Below, one piece after another: positions 25,288-33,863 of a DNA stretch of 64,000 nt. The notes below the pieces were generated by a model that was given only the letters and a program-made list of their open reading frames with translations, was not told where the DNA came from and ran no database searches. How positions within the stretch are numbered: position 1 is the first letter of the stretch; each line of letters opens with the position of its first letter. The stretch comes from Dinoroseobacter sp039192165. Its GTDB lineage: Bacteria; Pseudomonadota; Alphaproteobacteria; Rhodobacterales; Rhodobacteraceae. The stretch spans positions 124,001 through 188,000 of the forward strand of contig JBCCXD010000002.1 in assembly GCA_039192165.1 (NCBI GenBank), read 5' to 3'. The position numbers and the translations under genes are program-made.

Positions 25288-26264
25288 TGCAGGACACGCC
25301 GAAGATCGAGCTTCACCTGCATCTGGAAGGCGCGGCCCCGCCCGCTTTCATACGGGGACTTGCCGCAGAAAAGTCTGTAGATCTTCGCGGGATTTTCGAC
25401 GCGTCCGGGGCCTATGCCTACCGCAATTTTTCAGAGTTTCTTCAGGTCTACGAGGCGGCTTGCACCGTGCTGCAATCGCCCCAGGATTTTTATCGCCTCA
25501 CGCGCGCAGTTCTGGAAGAAAGCGCGGCAGAGGGCGTGATCTATTCGGAAGTGTTTCTGAGCCCGGATTTCTGTGGCGGGCGGGACCTGGAAGCCTGGCA
25601 AGACTACCTTGCCGCGATCACGCAAGCTGCACAGGACGCAGAAGCTGCTGACGGGATCATTCTAAGAGGTATTGTGACTTGCATCCGGCATTTCGGCCCG
25701 ACGAGCGCCCGCGAAACCGCGCGTTGTGCTGCCGAAACAGCGGGGGATTTTATTTCGGGCTTCGGGATGGGCGGAGATGAAACGCAAGGCCGGCAGGGCG
25801 ACTTTGCCTGGGCGTTTGACTGCGCCCGCGAGGCGGGGCTTAGCCTGACCACCCATGCCGGGGAATGGGGAGGTCCTTCATCTGTTCTTGAAGCGATCGA
25901 AGACCTTGGAGTGGAGCGGGTCGGCCACGGGGTGCGGGCGATCGAAGACCCTGTCCTTGTTGAAATGCTGGCAGAGCGGGGTGTCGTGCTGGAGGTTTGT
26001 CCGGGATCGAATATAGCGCTGGGTCTTTATTCTGAGCTTTTTGCGCATCCGATCGACCGTTTGCGGCGCGCGGGTGTGAAAGTGACGGTGTCTACCGACG
26101 ATCCTCCGTTTTTCCAAACGACGATGAGCCGGGAATACAGCGCTCTTGCGGACACATTCGGATGGGGCCAAGACGACTTTAACGAACTAGGCCTTACCGC
26201 GCTGGATGCAGCATTTTGCGACAGCAAAACGCGGGACAAGCTGCGGAAGACGCTGAGGTCGTGA
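25287..26264 (+). CDS. add: Adenosine deaminase family enzyme
   Basis: The 325-residue protein opens with KIELHLHLEGA, the HxH zinc pair near residues 10-12. TTHAGEWGG carries a further zinc His and the catalytic Glu is in the same helix region. ERVGHGVRA and STDDPPFF supply the last His and Asp. It hydrolyses adenosine or deoxyadenosine to inosine and ammonia. Either GTG 25284 or ATG 25287 may start it; both overlap the end of deoB. Confidence 0.9.
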   Translation: MQDTPKIELHLHLEGAAPPAFIRGLAAEKSVDLRGIFDASGAYAYRNFSEFLQVYEAACTVLQSPQDFYRLTRAVLEESAAEGVIYSEVFLSPDFCGGRDLEAWQDYLAAITQAAQDAEAADGIILRGIVTCIRHFGPTSARETARCAAETAGDFISGFGMGGDETQGRQGDFAWAFDCAREAGLSLTTHAGEWGGPSSVLEAIEDLGVERVGHGVRAIEDPVLVEMLAERGVVLEVCPGSNIALGLYSELFAHPIDRLRRAGVKVTVSTDDPPFFQTTMSREYSALADTFGWGQDDFNELGLTALDAAFCDSKTRDKLRKTLRS

Positions 26265-26284
26265 GTGCAAAGGAGAGCGCTGCC

Positions 26285-26917
26285 ATGAATACACATCTAA
26301 CAGTGGTCGAGCACCCGCTTGTCCAACACAAACTGACCATTATGCGGGACGTCAAAACGCCGACACCGGAATTTCGACGGCTGCTGCAAGAAATAGCGCT
26401 TTTGCTGGCCTATGAAGCGACGCGGGATCTGCCCGTTCGCCAGACCGAAATCGATACACCTTTAACGCCAATGCGAGCACCGACACTGGACGGAAAAAAG
26501 CTTGCGCTGATCTCTATTCTTAGGGCAGGGAACGGCCTTCTTGACGGGGTCTTGCAATTGATCCCTCTGGCGCGGGTTGGATTTGTTGGCCTGTATCGCG
26601 ATGAAGAAACGCTCAAACCTGTCCAGTACTATTTCAAGGTCCCCGAGGCGCTGGAGGCGCGCGAGGTCATTGCTCTGGACCCCATGCTGGCCACCGGGAA
26701 TTCCAGTGTGGCCGCGATCGACATGTTGAAGGACGCGGGCGCCCGCCACATCCGTTTTATGTGTCTGCTGGCCGCCCCGGAAGGTGTTGCGCGGATGAAG
26801 GAGGCGCACCCCGATGTGCCGATTTTCACCGCGGCACTGGATGAGCGCTTGAACGAAAAGGGTTACATCGTGCCAGGGTTGGGTGACGCGGGAGACCGTA
26901 TCTACGGAACGGTCTGA
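26285..26917 (+). CDS. upp: Uracil phosphoribosyltransferase
   Basis: ATG 26285 with AAGGAGAG upstream gives 210 residues, the family length; the frame to 26216 is an out-of-place extension. It has the N-terminal HPLVQHKLT, ISILRAGNG and the PRPP loop LDPMLATGNS. It ends with the uracil site YIVPGLGDAGDR. It makes UMP from uracil and PRPP, so it closes the salvage path begun by cdd and deoA. It is the last gene of the operon. Confidence 0.95.
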   Translation: MNTHLTVVEHPLVQHKLTIMRDVKTPTPEFRRLLQEIALLLAYEATRDLPVRQTEIDTPLTPMRAPTLDGKKLALISILRAGNGLLDGVLQLIPLARVGFVGLYRDEETLKPVQYYFKVPEALEAREVIALDPMLATGNSSVAAIDMLKDAGARHIRFMCLLAAPEGVARMKEAHPDVPIFTAALDERLNEKGYIVPGLGDAGDRIYGTV

Positions 26918-26923
26918 ACTGGC

Positions 26924-27940
26924 TTAGCCCGCACAGACACTTTGTAAGATGATCCAGGAATTGTCGTCCAGTACTGCCGGCGGCTCGGTATCAAGATAGG
27001 GGTCTGCAGCAATCAGGTCAGCGGTAGTTGCGCCGGTGATATCCACGGCCATAGCATAGGGCAACACTGGCACCCGGGCACGCGCAAAGGCCGTCGCCAG
27101 AGCGGGGTCTGTCAAGGGTTGCGGTGCCTGCCGCGCCAGTTTCTGAGCGTGGTTCCGCAAGGCGTTTTCAGGCACGCGCCCGGTGGTCAGAAGCCGCAAA
27201 ACCGCGGGCAGGCCAGCGTCTTCCAACAGGGCAACGAAGGGCGGGGTTTCATTTGCTTTGATCCGAGCCGCAATCAGGTAGCCAGCCGCTGGTGCCGAGG
27301 TTTCGTGGTCCTCTACCAGATCACGGGACAGAAGGATGGTGCCGCCGGGCAGGACACGCGCGTCGGCAACCCCATTCCGCAGGACCTGAAGCCGGGGTCC
27401 GTTGGCACCGAACGTGCGCGACGACAGTCGCTGCAGCACCGCCGCGTGATCAGGTGTCCCGCAGGCTGGGCCTGTGAGGCGCTGCATCTCCTCAAAAAGC
27501 GCCTCGCCGATGGCAGCTTTCTGGATATCGGGCACCGCTTCCGCAGCGTGCTGCGCGACCGCGCCGGGGAGCCAGAGTGCGCCAAAACCAACCAGAGTCA
27601 GAAAAAACGCCAGTGCCATCCAGAGGCGCAACCGCCCAGGATGGGGGTCTGCCTTGCGCACAGCATTGTGGACCCGAGCAATCGCCTCGATCATCTCGTC
27701 GTCTGCGATCTCCAGGCTTTCATCCGCGTCCGGGCCGGGTGCGAAGACCGCCGGGCGTGCCCCTGGGTTCAGGCGTTCGACCGCGGCCAGCGACCAGTGT
27801 GCCAGAGGCGCTTCGGTTTTATCCGCAATAACAAGCGTTGCCTGGCCAACGAAGACATAGACATCACGGCGCTGCGCGTCTGTTGACGCACGCCAGAGGC
27901 CGGTCGATTCCAGCCGTTCATACTCTTTCAGAGCCGTCAC
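26924..27940 (-). CDS. Membrane-anchored protein with degenerate M48-peptidase-like part
   Basis: The 338-residue protein has a soluble head and one hydrophobic helix (about 105-130). The following domain contains RVLPGGTILLSRDLVED, recalling the beta-hairpin and helix before the zinc site of M48 peptidases. However, the expected HExxH is absent; only an isolated His-Glu (EDHETSAP) is seen. It may be a catalytically dead relative or unrelated. It converges with upp, six bases apart. Family placement is inference. Confidence 0.6.
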   Translation of the reverse strand: MTALKEYERLESTGLWRASTDAQRRDVYVFVGQATLVIADKTEAPLAHWSLAAVERLNPGARPAVFAPGPDADESLEIADDEMIEAIARVHNAVRKADPHPGRLRLWMALAFFLTLVGFGALWLPGAVAQHAAEAVPDIQKAAIGEALFEEMQRLTGPACGTPDHAAVLQRLSSRTFGANGPRLQVLRNGVADARVLPGGTILLSRDLVEDHETSAPAAGYLIAARIKANETPPFVALLEDAGLPAVLRLLTTGRVPENALRNHAQKLARQAPQPLTDPALATAFARARVPVLPYAMAVDITGATTADLIAADPYLDTEPPAVLDDNSWIILQSVCAG

Positions 27941-28002
27941 GTATCAGGTCTGCCTGTCTGCTGCCCTGCGCTTTTCTAGCCCGTCCTGCGATTTGGCTCA
28001 AT

Positions 28003-28056
28003 GCAGGAGCGAGGGCGCTGCCCTCGCGCTCCCGGAGTATTTCGTCAAAGAAGAGA
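28003..28056. repeat. Hairpin plus CCCGGAGTATTT-type intergenic repeat
   Basis: GCGAGGGC-GCT-GCCCTCGC (28009-28027) is a perfect eight-pair stem followed by GCTCCCGGAGTATTTCGTC and a purine-rich AAAGAAGAGAG. This hairpin-CCGGAGTATTT layout recurs between genes in Rhodobacterales genomes, to my knowledge. It lies directly behind the acyl-CoA synthetase stop codon, where it could end the transcript. Confidence 0.5.
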
Positions 28057-28058
28057 GA

Positions 28059-29684
28059 TCAGAGCGAGGCGGCGCGTTTGCGGAGTTCGAATTTCTGGAT
28101 CTTGCCGGTTGAGGTTTTGGGCAACTCCTCGAAGACAACCTTCTTGGGGGTTTTGAACCCGGCCAGCCGTTCGCGCGCGAAAGCGATCAGTTCGGGTTCG
28201 CTCGATGTCGCCCCGTCCTTCAACTCGACAAAGGCGCATGGCACCTCGCCCCATTTCGCATCCGGTTTCGCAACAACCGCGCAGAGCAGAACGGCGGGAT
28301 GGTGCATGAGCGCGCCCTCCACTTCGACCGAGGAGATGTTCTCGCCACCTGAAATAATGATATCCTTCGCGCGGTCCGCAATCTGGATATAGCCATTGGG
28401 GTGTTGCAGCGCGATATCGCCAGAATGGAAATACCCTTCGGCGAACGCCTCTAAGGTTGCCTCCGGATTGCGGAAATAGCCCTTCATTACTGCGTTTCCA
28501 CGGATCATAACTTCGCCGGTTGTTTGCGCATCCATTGGGATTTGCTGCATGTCATCGCCCAATACGGTGACGTCCTCCATCATCGGGAATGCGACGCCCT
28601 GACGGGCTTTGATGGCCGCGCGTTCATTCTCGGGCAGCGCCGACCAGTCCGGGTCCCAAACGCACTCTGTCACATGACCGTAGGTTTCGGTCAGCCCGTA
28701 GACCTGGGTGACATTGAAACCCAGTTTCTCGATTGCGGCGAGTGTTGCCGCTGCGGGGGGAGCACCGGCAGTATAGACTTCGATCGTATGGTCGAAAGTG
28801 CGCCGCGCGCTTTCGGGAGCGTTTACAATCATGTTCAGAACGATCGGCGCGCCGCCCATATGCGTCACACCCTGTTCTGCGATCCCATTATAAATTGCCT
28901 CGGCCGTGATATCGCGGCAGCAGATGACTGTGCCGCCCAGCAGTGGCATCATCCAGCTGTGGTTCCAGCCATTGCAGTGAAAGAGGGGCACAATCGCGAG
29001 GAGGCGCGGATAGAGCGTCAGTCCCCAGGACACCACCGTGCCCATGGTCATCAGATAGGCACCACGGTGGTGGTAGACCACGCCCTTCGGCCGGCCCGTC
29101 GTCCCCGAAGTATAATTTAGCGCAAGGCTTTCCCACTCGTCTTCAGGCATGATCCAGTCAAATGTCGGATCCCCGGTTTCAAGGATGGTTTCGTATTCGT
29201 CGTAAGCGCCGCTGGAGTGCACACCGGCTGCGTCGTCAGCCACTTCGATCAGCCTGGGGGCAGGGCCGTCCATCTGCTCGCATGCCGCAACGGCAAGCGG
29301 CAAGAATTGCGGGTCGACCAGCACCGCTTTGGCACCACCATGGTCGAAGATATAAGAGACGGTATCCACATCGAGGCGGATATTGATCGTGTTCAGAACC
29401 GCCCCGCAAGCGGGTACCCCGAAATGCGCTTCGACCTGCGCGGGCACGTTGGGCAGAAGCGTGGCGACGACATCCCCTGGCGCGACACCGCTTTTAGACA
29501 GCGCCGAGGCGAGCCTGCTTACGCGTGCGTGAAAGTCGCGATAGGAAAACCGGCGGTTTCCATAGATCAGCGCTTCGCGATCTGGAAAGACGCGCGCCGC
29601 CCGTTGCAGGTGCGAAAGCGGCGTCAGGGGAACATGGTTCGCCGCGCAGCGCTCCAGCCCCGTTTCATCGGCAAGCCAACCCAT
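28059..29684 (-). CDS. Acyl-CoA synthetase (FadD/DmdB-like AMP-binding enzyme)
   Basis: Start ATG 29684 follows GGAGGAG; the frame to 29885 is not real coding. The 541-residue enzyme contains LNYTSGTTGRPKGV, YGLTETYG, a YFHSGDIA adenylate motif and the C-terminal LPKTSTGKIQK lysine. It activates a fatty or other organic acid with ATP and CoA. Its size and motif order are like medium-chain ligases and the methylmercaptopropionate-CoA ligase DmdB, but substrate cannot be read. It is divergent from an EamA-type exporter. Confidence 0.85.
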   Translation of the reverse strand: MGWLADETGLERCAANHVPLTPLSHLQRAARVFPDREALIYGNRRFSYRDFHARVSRLASALSKSGVAPGDVVATLLPNVPAQVEAHFGVPACGAVLNTINIRLDVDTVSYIFDHGGAKAVLVDPQFLPLAVAACEQMDGPAPRLIEVADDAAGVHSSGAYDEYETILETGDPTFDWIMPEDEWESLALNYTSGTTGRPKGVVYHHRGAYLMTMGTVVSWGLTLYPRLLAIVPLFHCNGWNHSWMMPLLGGTVICCRDITAEAIYNGIAEQGVTHMGGAPIVLNMIVNAPESARRTFDHTIEVYTAGAPPAAATLAAIEKLGFNVTQVYGLTETYGHVTECVWDPDWSALPENERAAIKARQGVAFPMMEDVTVLGDDMQQIPMDAQTTGEVMIRGNAVMKGYFRNPEATLEAFAEGYFHSGDIALQHPNGYIQIADRAKDIIISGGENISSVEVEGALMHHPAVLLCAVVAKPDAKWGEVPCAFVELKDGATSSEPELIAFARERLAGFKTPKKVVFEELPKTSTGKIQKFELRKRAASL

Positions 29685-29759
29685 TTTTCTCCTCCCGTTT
29701 TTTCCGAATAGACGCGGCAGGGCGCGCGTGGTCAACTCTTGCGCGGGGAAAGTAGGGTG

Positions 29760-30686
29760 ATGACAAAAAAGACAAACAATGTTCGCAGTGCTGCGGCTCT
29801 CATCATCGCTGCAATGGCGATCATCGGAGTGATTGACAACTATGTCCGTTTCATCGCTGAGGACGCGGGGCTCTGGCAGTTTCACGCGGTGCGTAGTGCC
29901 ATGGCTTTGCTATGTCTGGCCGCAGCGGGGGTGGTCATGGGCTGGCGATGGCAGGTTGTGCGCCCGTGGGCCGTAGTCGTCCGGTCTTTGCTGATGGGAA
30001 GTGCTATTTTGCTCTACTTCGGGGCGCTCGCGACCTTGCCGATTGCAACCGCCGGGGCCGGGCTCTTTACCTCGCCGATTTTTGTTCTCCTGATCTCCTC
30101 AATCGTCCTGAAGGAACGCATAGGGCCCTGGCGCATTCTGGCCGTAGCGCTTGGCTTTGCGGGCATGCTCCTGATCCTTAAGCCAGGAGGGTCGGCTTTC
30201 GACGCGGTCGCTATGATCCCGATTTTGGCGGGAGCGATTTATGCTTGTGCTTCCCTTGCGACCCGACGGCTTTGCGCGGGCGAGTCTCCGCAGGTTTTGA
30301 CCGGTGCGTTTTTTCTGACGATAGGGGTTTTTGGTGTGATTGGTTTGGCTGTACTTGGCGGCGCACGCGGGGACTCGTTCTTTTTCACCGGCTGGCAGCC
30401 ACTGACACCTCGATTTCTTTATCTGACCGCAGTGCAGGCAGTGGGGTCTTTGATCGCGGTTGGGTTTCTTGTGCGCGCTTACCAGATCGCAGATCCGAGC
30501 TATACTGCGATCTTCGAGTATTCCTTTCTGATCTTCGCGGGACTATGGGCTTTTCAAGCCTTCGGAGAGCTGCCTGATGCACTGTCGCTGGCGGGTATCG
30601 TGTCGATTGCCGCTGCGGGTGGAGTAATCCTTCTGCGGGGTGCACGGCCGCCCGGTTCTGAGTTGCGTCAGGAGGATACCTCCTGA
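29760..30686 (+). CDS. EamA/DMT-family transporter
   Basis: The 308-residue protein starts at ATG 29760 (TAGGG nearby) and has about ten hydrophobic helices arranged as two EamA repeats. The first ends in IVLKERIGPWRILAVALGFAGMLLI, split for description, the characteristic conserved helix pair. Such proteins export amino acids or other small metabolites; substrate unknown. Its 3' end overlaps the convergent FUSC-like gene by 19 bp. Confidence 0.85.
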   Translation: MTKKTNNVRSAAALIIAAMAIIGVIDNYVRFIAEDAGLWQFHAVRSAMALLCLAAAGVVMGWRWQVVRPWAVVVRSLLMGSAILLYFGALATLPIATAGAGLFTSPIFVLLISSIVLKERIGPWRILAVALGFAGMLLILKPGGSAFDAVAMIPILAGAIYACASLATRRLCAGESPQVLTGAFFLTIGVFGVIGLAVLGGARGDSFFFTGWQPLTPRFLYLTAVQAVGSLIAVGFLVRAYQIADPSYTAIFEYSFLIFAGLWAFQAFGELPDALSLAGIVSIAAAGGVILLRGARPPGSELRQEDTS

Positions 30687-31639
30687 GGGTCAGCTATTTT
30701 CCAAAGTAGTGTCCAAAACAAACCGATTGCGATTGTCAGTGCGATCGCCAGACCCACCGCAAGGGCTGCAGCTTCTGCTCGAAGCACAACGCCTTCGACC
30801 CCTACTGGCAGCAGTAGCAGGATCGCCGATGTAAAGGCCGCAGCCGACCAGGGTCCAGGATGTGGCAGAGTGCGCAGCCCGGCAATCGACAACAGGAAGG
30901 ACATGGCGAGTTTCGCACCCGCCGGGGCTGGCGACAGCATCACGAGAAAGGCGACAGCCGAGCCAAAAGCTGCGCCTACGCCGTAAATGAACGCCGTTTG
31001 CAAGCTCTCCTGCGGTGAGGAAAGTGCGCGAAGGACAAACAGCAGAACGACCCAATACCCATATTCCCCAGACAGTTCTGCATTAAGCCTTACAGCGACC
31101 ACCAAACCGACCAGCAGAAATACACAGAGTGAAAAACTGTAGCGTCGACTATAAGGAGGCAATGCCGCCACGCCGTTCAGCCCCAGAAAACGCACAGAAA
31201 GCGTTCCCCAGCTCAGACCTGCGAGAATGAAGGGCAGGGCATCCGCGGCCCCTGGTAAGTTCGGCGACAAAGCCAGACCGCACCATCCATAAAGCGCTAG
31301 CACAAAAGCCCGGCCACCTGTTTTATGAGCCTCTAAACCTGCGCAGAGGATCAGAAGACAGGCGCCTGTCCACGCCCATATGACACTCTGCGAAGCGGCA
31401 AAGACGCAAATTCCGAGAAGCAATGAAGCCGTCGCTGCAAATGCCTGACGGCGGTGGCCGATGATATGGCCGCCAAATGCAGGAACGAGCCCCACCAAAG
31501 CCGTGACCCCGCCAAAAGCGGGGCCATAGACGTAGACGATCGGGGCAAGGAGAACCGCCCAAGCGAGCACAGTCTTTCCGAGAAGACCCCAAGGAAGAAC
31601 CCGAAGAACGCGCGGCGCTTCGGGTTCTGCTTGTTTCAT
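30668..31639 (-). CDS. FUSC-like integral membrane protein
   Basis: ATG 31639 sits two bases after the FadJ-like stop codon, so it is translationally linked to the beta-oxidation genes. The 323-residue product has about ten hydrophobic helices, in two blocks around a loop near LNGVAALPPYSRRYS. The second block (YWVVLLFVLRALSSPQESLQTAF, split for description) resembles the fusaric-acid-resistance (FUSC) family core. Such proteins are proposed aromatic or organic acid exporters. Function here is unknown; its place suggests relief from accumulated acids. Confidence 0.6.
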   Translation of the reverse strand: MKQAEPEAPRVLRVLPWGLLGKTVLAWAVLLAPIVYVYGPAFGGVTALVGLVPAFGGHIIGHRRQAFAATASLLLGICVFAASQSVIWAWTGACLLILCAGLEAHKTGGRAFVLALYGWCGLALSPNLPGAADALPFILAGLSWGTLSVRFLGLNGVAALPPYSRRYSFSLCVFLLVGLVVAVRLNAELSGEYGYWVVLLFVLRALSSPQESLQTAFIYGVGAAFGSAVAFLVMLSPAPAGAKLAMSFLLSIAGLRTLPHPGPWSAAAFTSAILLLLPVGVEGVVLRAEAAALAVGLAIALTIAIGLFWTLLWKIADPQEVSS

Positions 31640-31640
31640 A

Positions 31641-33851
31641 TCAGGCTGCTGCTTGCTGCGGCGCTGCAAAGCGCTCGTAGAATGTCTCGCCTTTTTCAGC
31701 CATCTCTCGCAGGAGCTTTGGCGCCTCAAAGCGCGCGCCGTTGGTTCCGGTCAGCCCTTCACAGATCTCGACGGCCTTGGCGGCCCCGATCATATCGAGC
31801 CAGCTCAGCGGTCCGCCAGACCACGGCGCGAATCCCCAACCGAGGATCGCGCCGACGTCGCCTTCGCGGATATCCATGAGCACACCTTCTTCCAGTGCAC
31901 GCACCGCCTCCAGCACCTGCGCCATCAGAAGGCGGTGCTGAACAGCGGTCAGGTCGGGCTGATCCTCCGCAACCGGGAACTTGTCGCCAAGCCCGTCCCA
32001 AAGAAGCCCGCGTTTGCCCTTTTCGTCGTAGGTATAAAAACCTGCGCTGGATTTCCTGCCAAGGCGGCCCTCGTCCGCCATCCAGAACAGCACCTCGTCT
32101 ACCGCGCCATCGGGATAGGCATCGCCCATTGCCGCGCGGGTTGCCTTGGCGATCTTCACACCGAGGTCGATGGAGGTTTCGTCCACCAGTTGCAGCGGGC
32201 CGAGTGGCATGCCGACAAGCTTCGCGGCGTTTTCCACCAGCGCAGGCGCGACACCTTCGGCGACCATGCGGATGCCTTCATTGATATATGGGATGATGCA
32301 GCGGTTTGCGTAGAAGAAGCGCGCGTCGTTGACCACGATCGGCGTTTTGCGGATTTGGCGCACGTAGTCGAGCGCCTTGGCCACGGCACGGTCGCCGGTC
32401 CCCTTGCCTTTGATGATCTCCACCAGCAGCATCTTGTCGACGGGCGAGAAGAAGTGAATGCCGATGAATTGCTCGGGTCGAGCACTGGCCTTGGCCAGAT
32501 CGCTGATCGGCAGGGTCGAGGTGTTGGTGGCAAAGATCGCGTCACTCGGGATCACAGCCTCGGCTTTCGCAGTGACCTCGGCTTTCACGCCTGGGTCTTC
32601 GAAGACCGCCTCGACCACCAAGTCGCAGCCTTCGAGTGCTGCGTACTCCGTGGTCGCGGTGATCCGCGCCAGCACCTGTTCTTTCTTCTCGGGCGTCACC
32701 TTCTTGCGGGAGATGCCCTTGTCGAGGATGCCTTCGGAATAGGCCTTGCCGCGATCCGCGCTGTCCTGGCTTGCGTCGATCAGAACAACCTCGATTCCGG
32801 CATTAGCGGAGACATAGGCAATGCCAGCACCCATCATGCCTGCGCCGAGAATGCCAACCTTCTTGACCTTCTGGTCCTCAACGCCCGCGGGGCGGACTGC
32901 GCCTTTTTCCAGTGCTTCCTTGTTGATGAACAAGGACCGGATCATTGCCGAGGACGATGGATTCATCAGCACATTGGTGAACCAGCGCGCCTCGATCTTG
33001 AGCGCGGTGTCGAAGGGCACAAGCGCGCCTTCGTAGACGGCGCTCAGCAGGGCTTTGGCCGCCGGATAGACACCTTTGGTCTTGCCGTTGATCATCGCGG
33101 AGGCCCCAACGAAGGTCATAAAACCTGCAGGGTGATAGGGCGCTCCTCCGGGGAACTTATAGCCCTTCTGGTCCCATGGCTTGACGATATCGGCGTCAGT
33201 CGCGTTCAATACCCATTCTCTTGCGGCGGACATCAGCTCATCGGCCGGAACAACCTCGTCCACAATCCCGGCCATCTTGGCCTTTTTGGGTTGGCTCAGT
33301 TTGCCTTCCAGCAGGGTCGGCGCCGCCTGCATGGCGCCCAGCTTGCGCGACACACGGGTCGTACCGCCGGCGCCGGGGAAGATGCCGACCATAATCTCGG
33401 GCAGGCCGATCTTGGCCTTGGGGTTGTCTGCGGCAAAGATGCGGTGGCAGGCGAGTGGAATTTCCAGCCCGATGCCAAGTGCGGTGCCGGGCAGGGCGGC
33501 TGCAATCGGTTTGCCGCCCTTGTTGGTTTTCGGGTCCATACCCGCGCGCTCGATCTTGCGCAGGATGGCGTGCATGCCCATTAACCCGTCGAAGAGGCCC
33601 TTGGCCGGATTGTCGCCCGCCGATTCCTTCATTTTGGCAATGACATTGAGGTCCATGCCGCCCGCGAAGGAGCCTTCCTTGCCAGAGGTGATGACGATGC
33701 CTTTAACGGCGTCATCGGCCAGTGCGTCATCAACAAGGCTGTCCAGCAGGGGCCAGGCCTCCATCGACATGACGTTCATGGACTTTCCAACAGTGTCCCA
33801 GGTGATGACGGCGACGCCATCGGCGCCTTTTTCCATGGTGAAGTCGGTCAT
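31641..33851 (-). CDS. fadJ: FadJ-like enoyl-CoA hydratase / 3-hydroxyacyl-CoA dehydrogenase
   Basis: This 736-residue two-function enzyme has an N-terminal crotonase part (about 1-190; the SFAGGMDL oxyanion loop, GTALGIGLEI). An NAD-binding dehydrogenase part (about 315-500) follows, with VGILGAGMMGAGIAYVSA. The C-terminal dehydrogenase domains carry the IGIHFFSPVDKM catalytic-His strand and the KTPIVVND motif. It performs hydration and oxidation in fatty-acid beta-oxidation, working with the thiolase encoded 12 bp upstream. A 643-codon opposite-strand frame over it is a codon-bias shadow. Confidence 0.93.
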   Translation of the reverse strand: MTDFTMEKGADGVAVITWDTVGKSMNVMSMEAWPLLDSLVDDALADDAVKGIVITSGKEGSFAGGMDLNVIAKMKESAGDNPAKGLFDGLMGMHAILRKIERAGMDPKTNKGGKPIAAALPGTALGIGLEIPLACHRIFAADNPKAKIGLPEIMVGIFPGAGGTTRVSRKLGAMQAAPTLLEGKLSQPKKAKMAGIVDEVVPADELMSAAREWVLNATDADIVKPWDQKGYKFPGGAPYHPAGFMTFVGASAMINGKTKGVYPAAKALLSAVYEGALVPFDTALKIEARWFTNVLMNPSSSAMIRSLFINKEALEKGAVRPAGVEDQKVKKVGILGAGMMGAGIAYVSANAGIEVVLIDASQDSADRGKAYSEGILDKGISRKKVTPEKKEQVLARITATTEYAALEGCDLVVEAVFEDPGVKAEVTAKAEAVIPSDAIFATNTSTLPISDLAKASARPEQFIGIHFFSPVDKMLLVEIIKGKGTGDRAVAKALDYVRQIRKTPIVVNDARFFYANRCIIPYINEGIRMVAEGVAPALVENAAKLVGMPLGPLQLVDETSIDLGVKIAKATRAAMGDAYPDGAVDEVLFWMADEGRLGRKSSAGFYTYDEKGKRGLLWDGLGDKFPVAEDQPDLTAVQHRLLMAQVLEAVRALEEGVLMDIREGDVGAILGWGFAPWSGGPLSWLDMIGAAKAVEICEGLTGTNGARFEAPKLLREMAEKGETFYERFAAPQQAAA

Positions 33852-33863
33852 GGTTTTATCTCC

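Noticed and set aside
31653..33584. A 643-codon plus-strand open frame opposite the FadJ-like gene
   Set aside because: Same reason; the minus-strand frame has all enoyl-CoA hydratase and dehydrogenase motifs.
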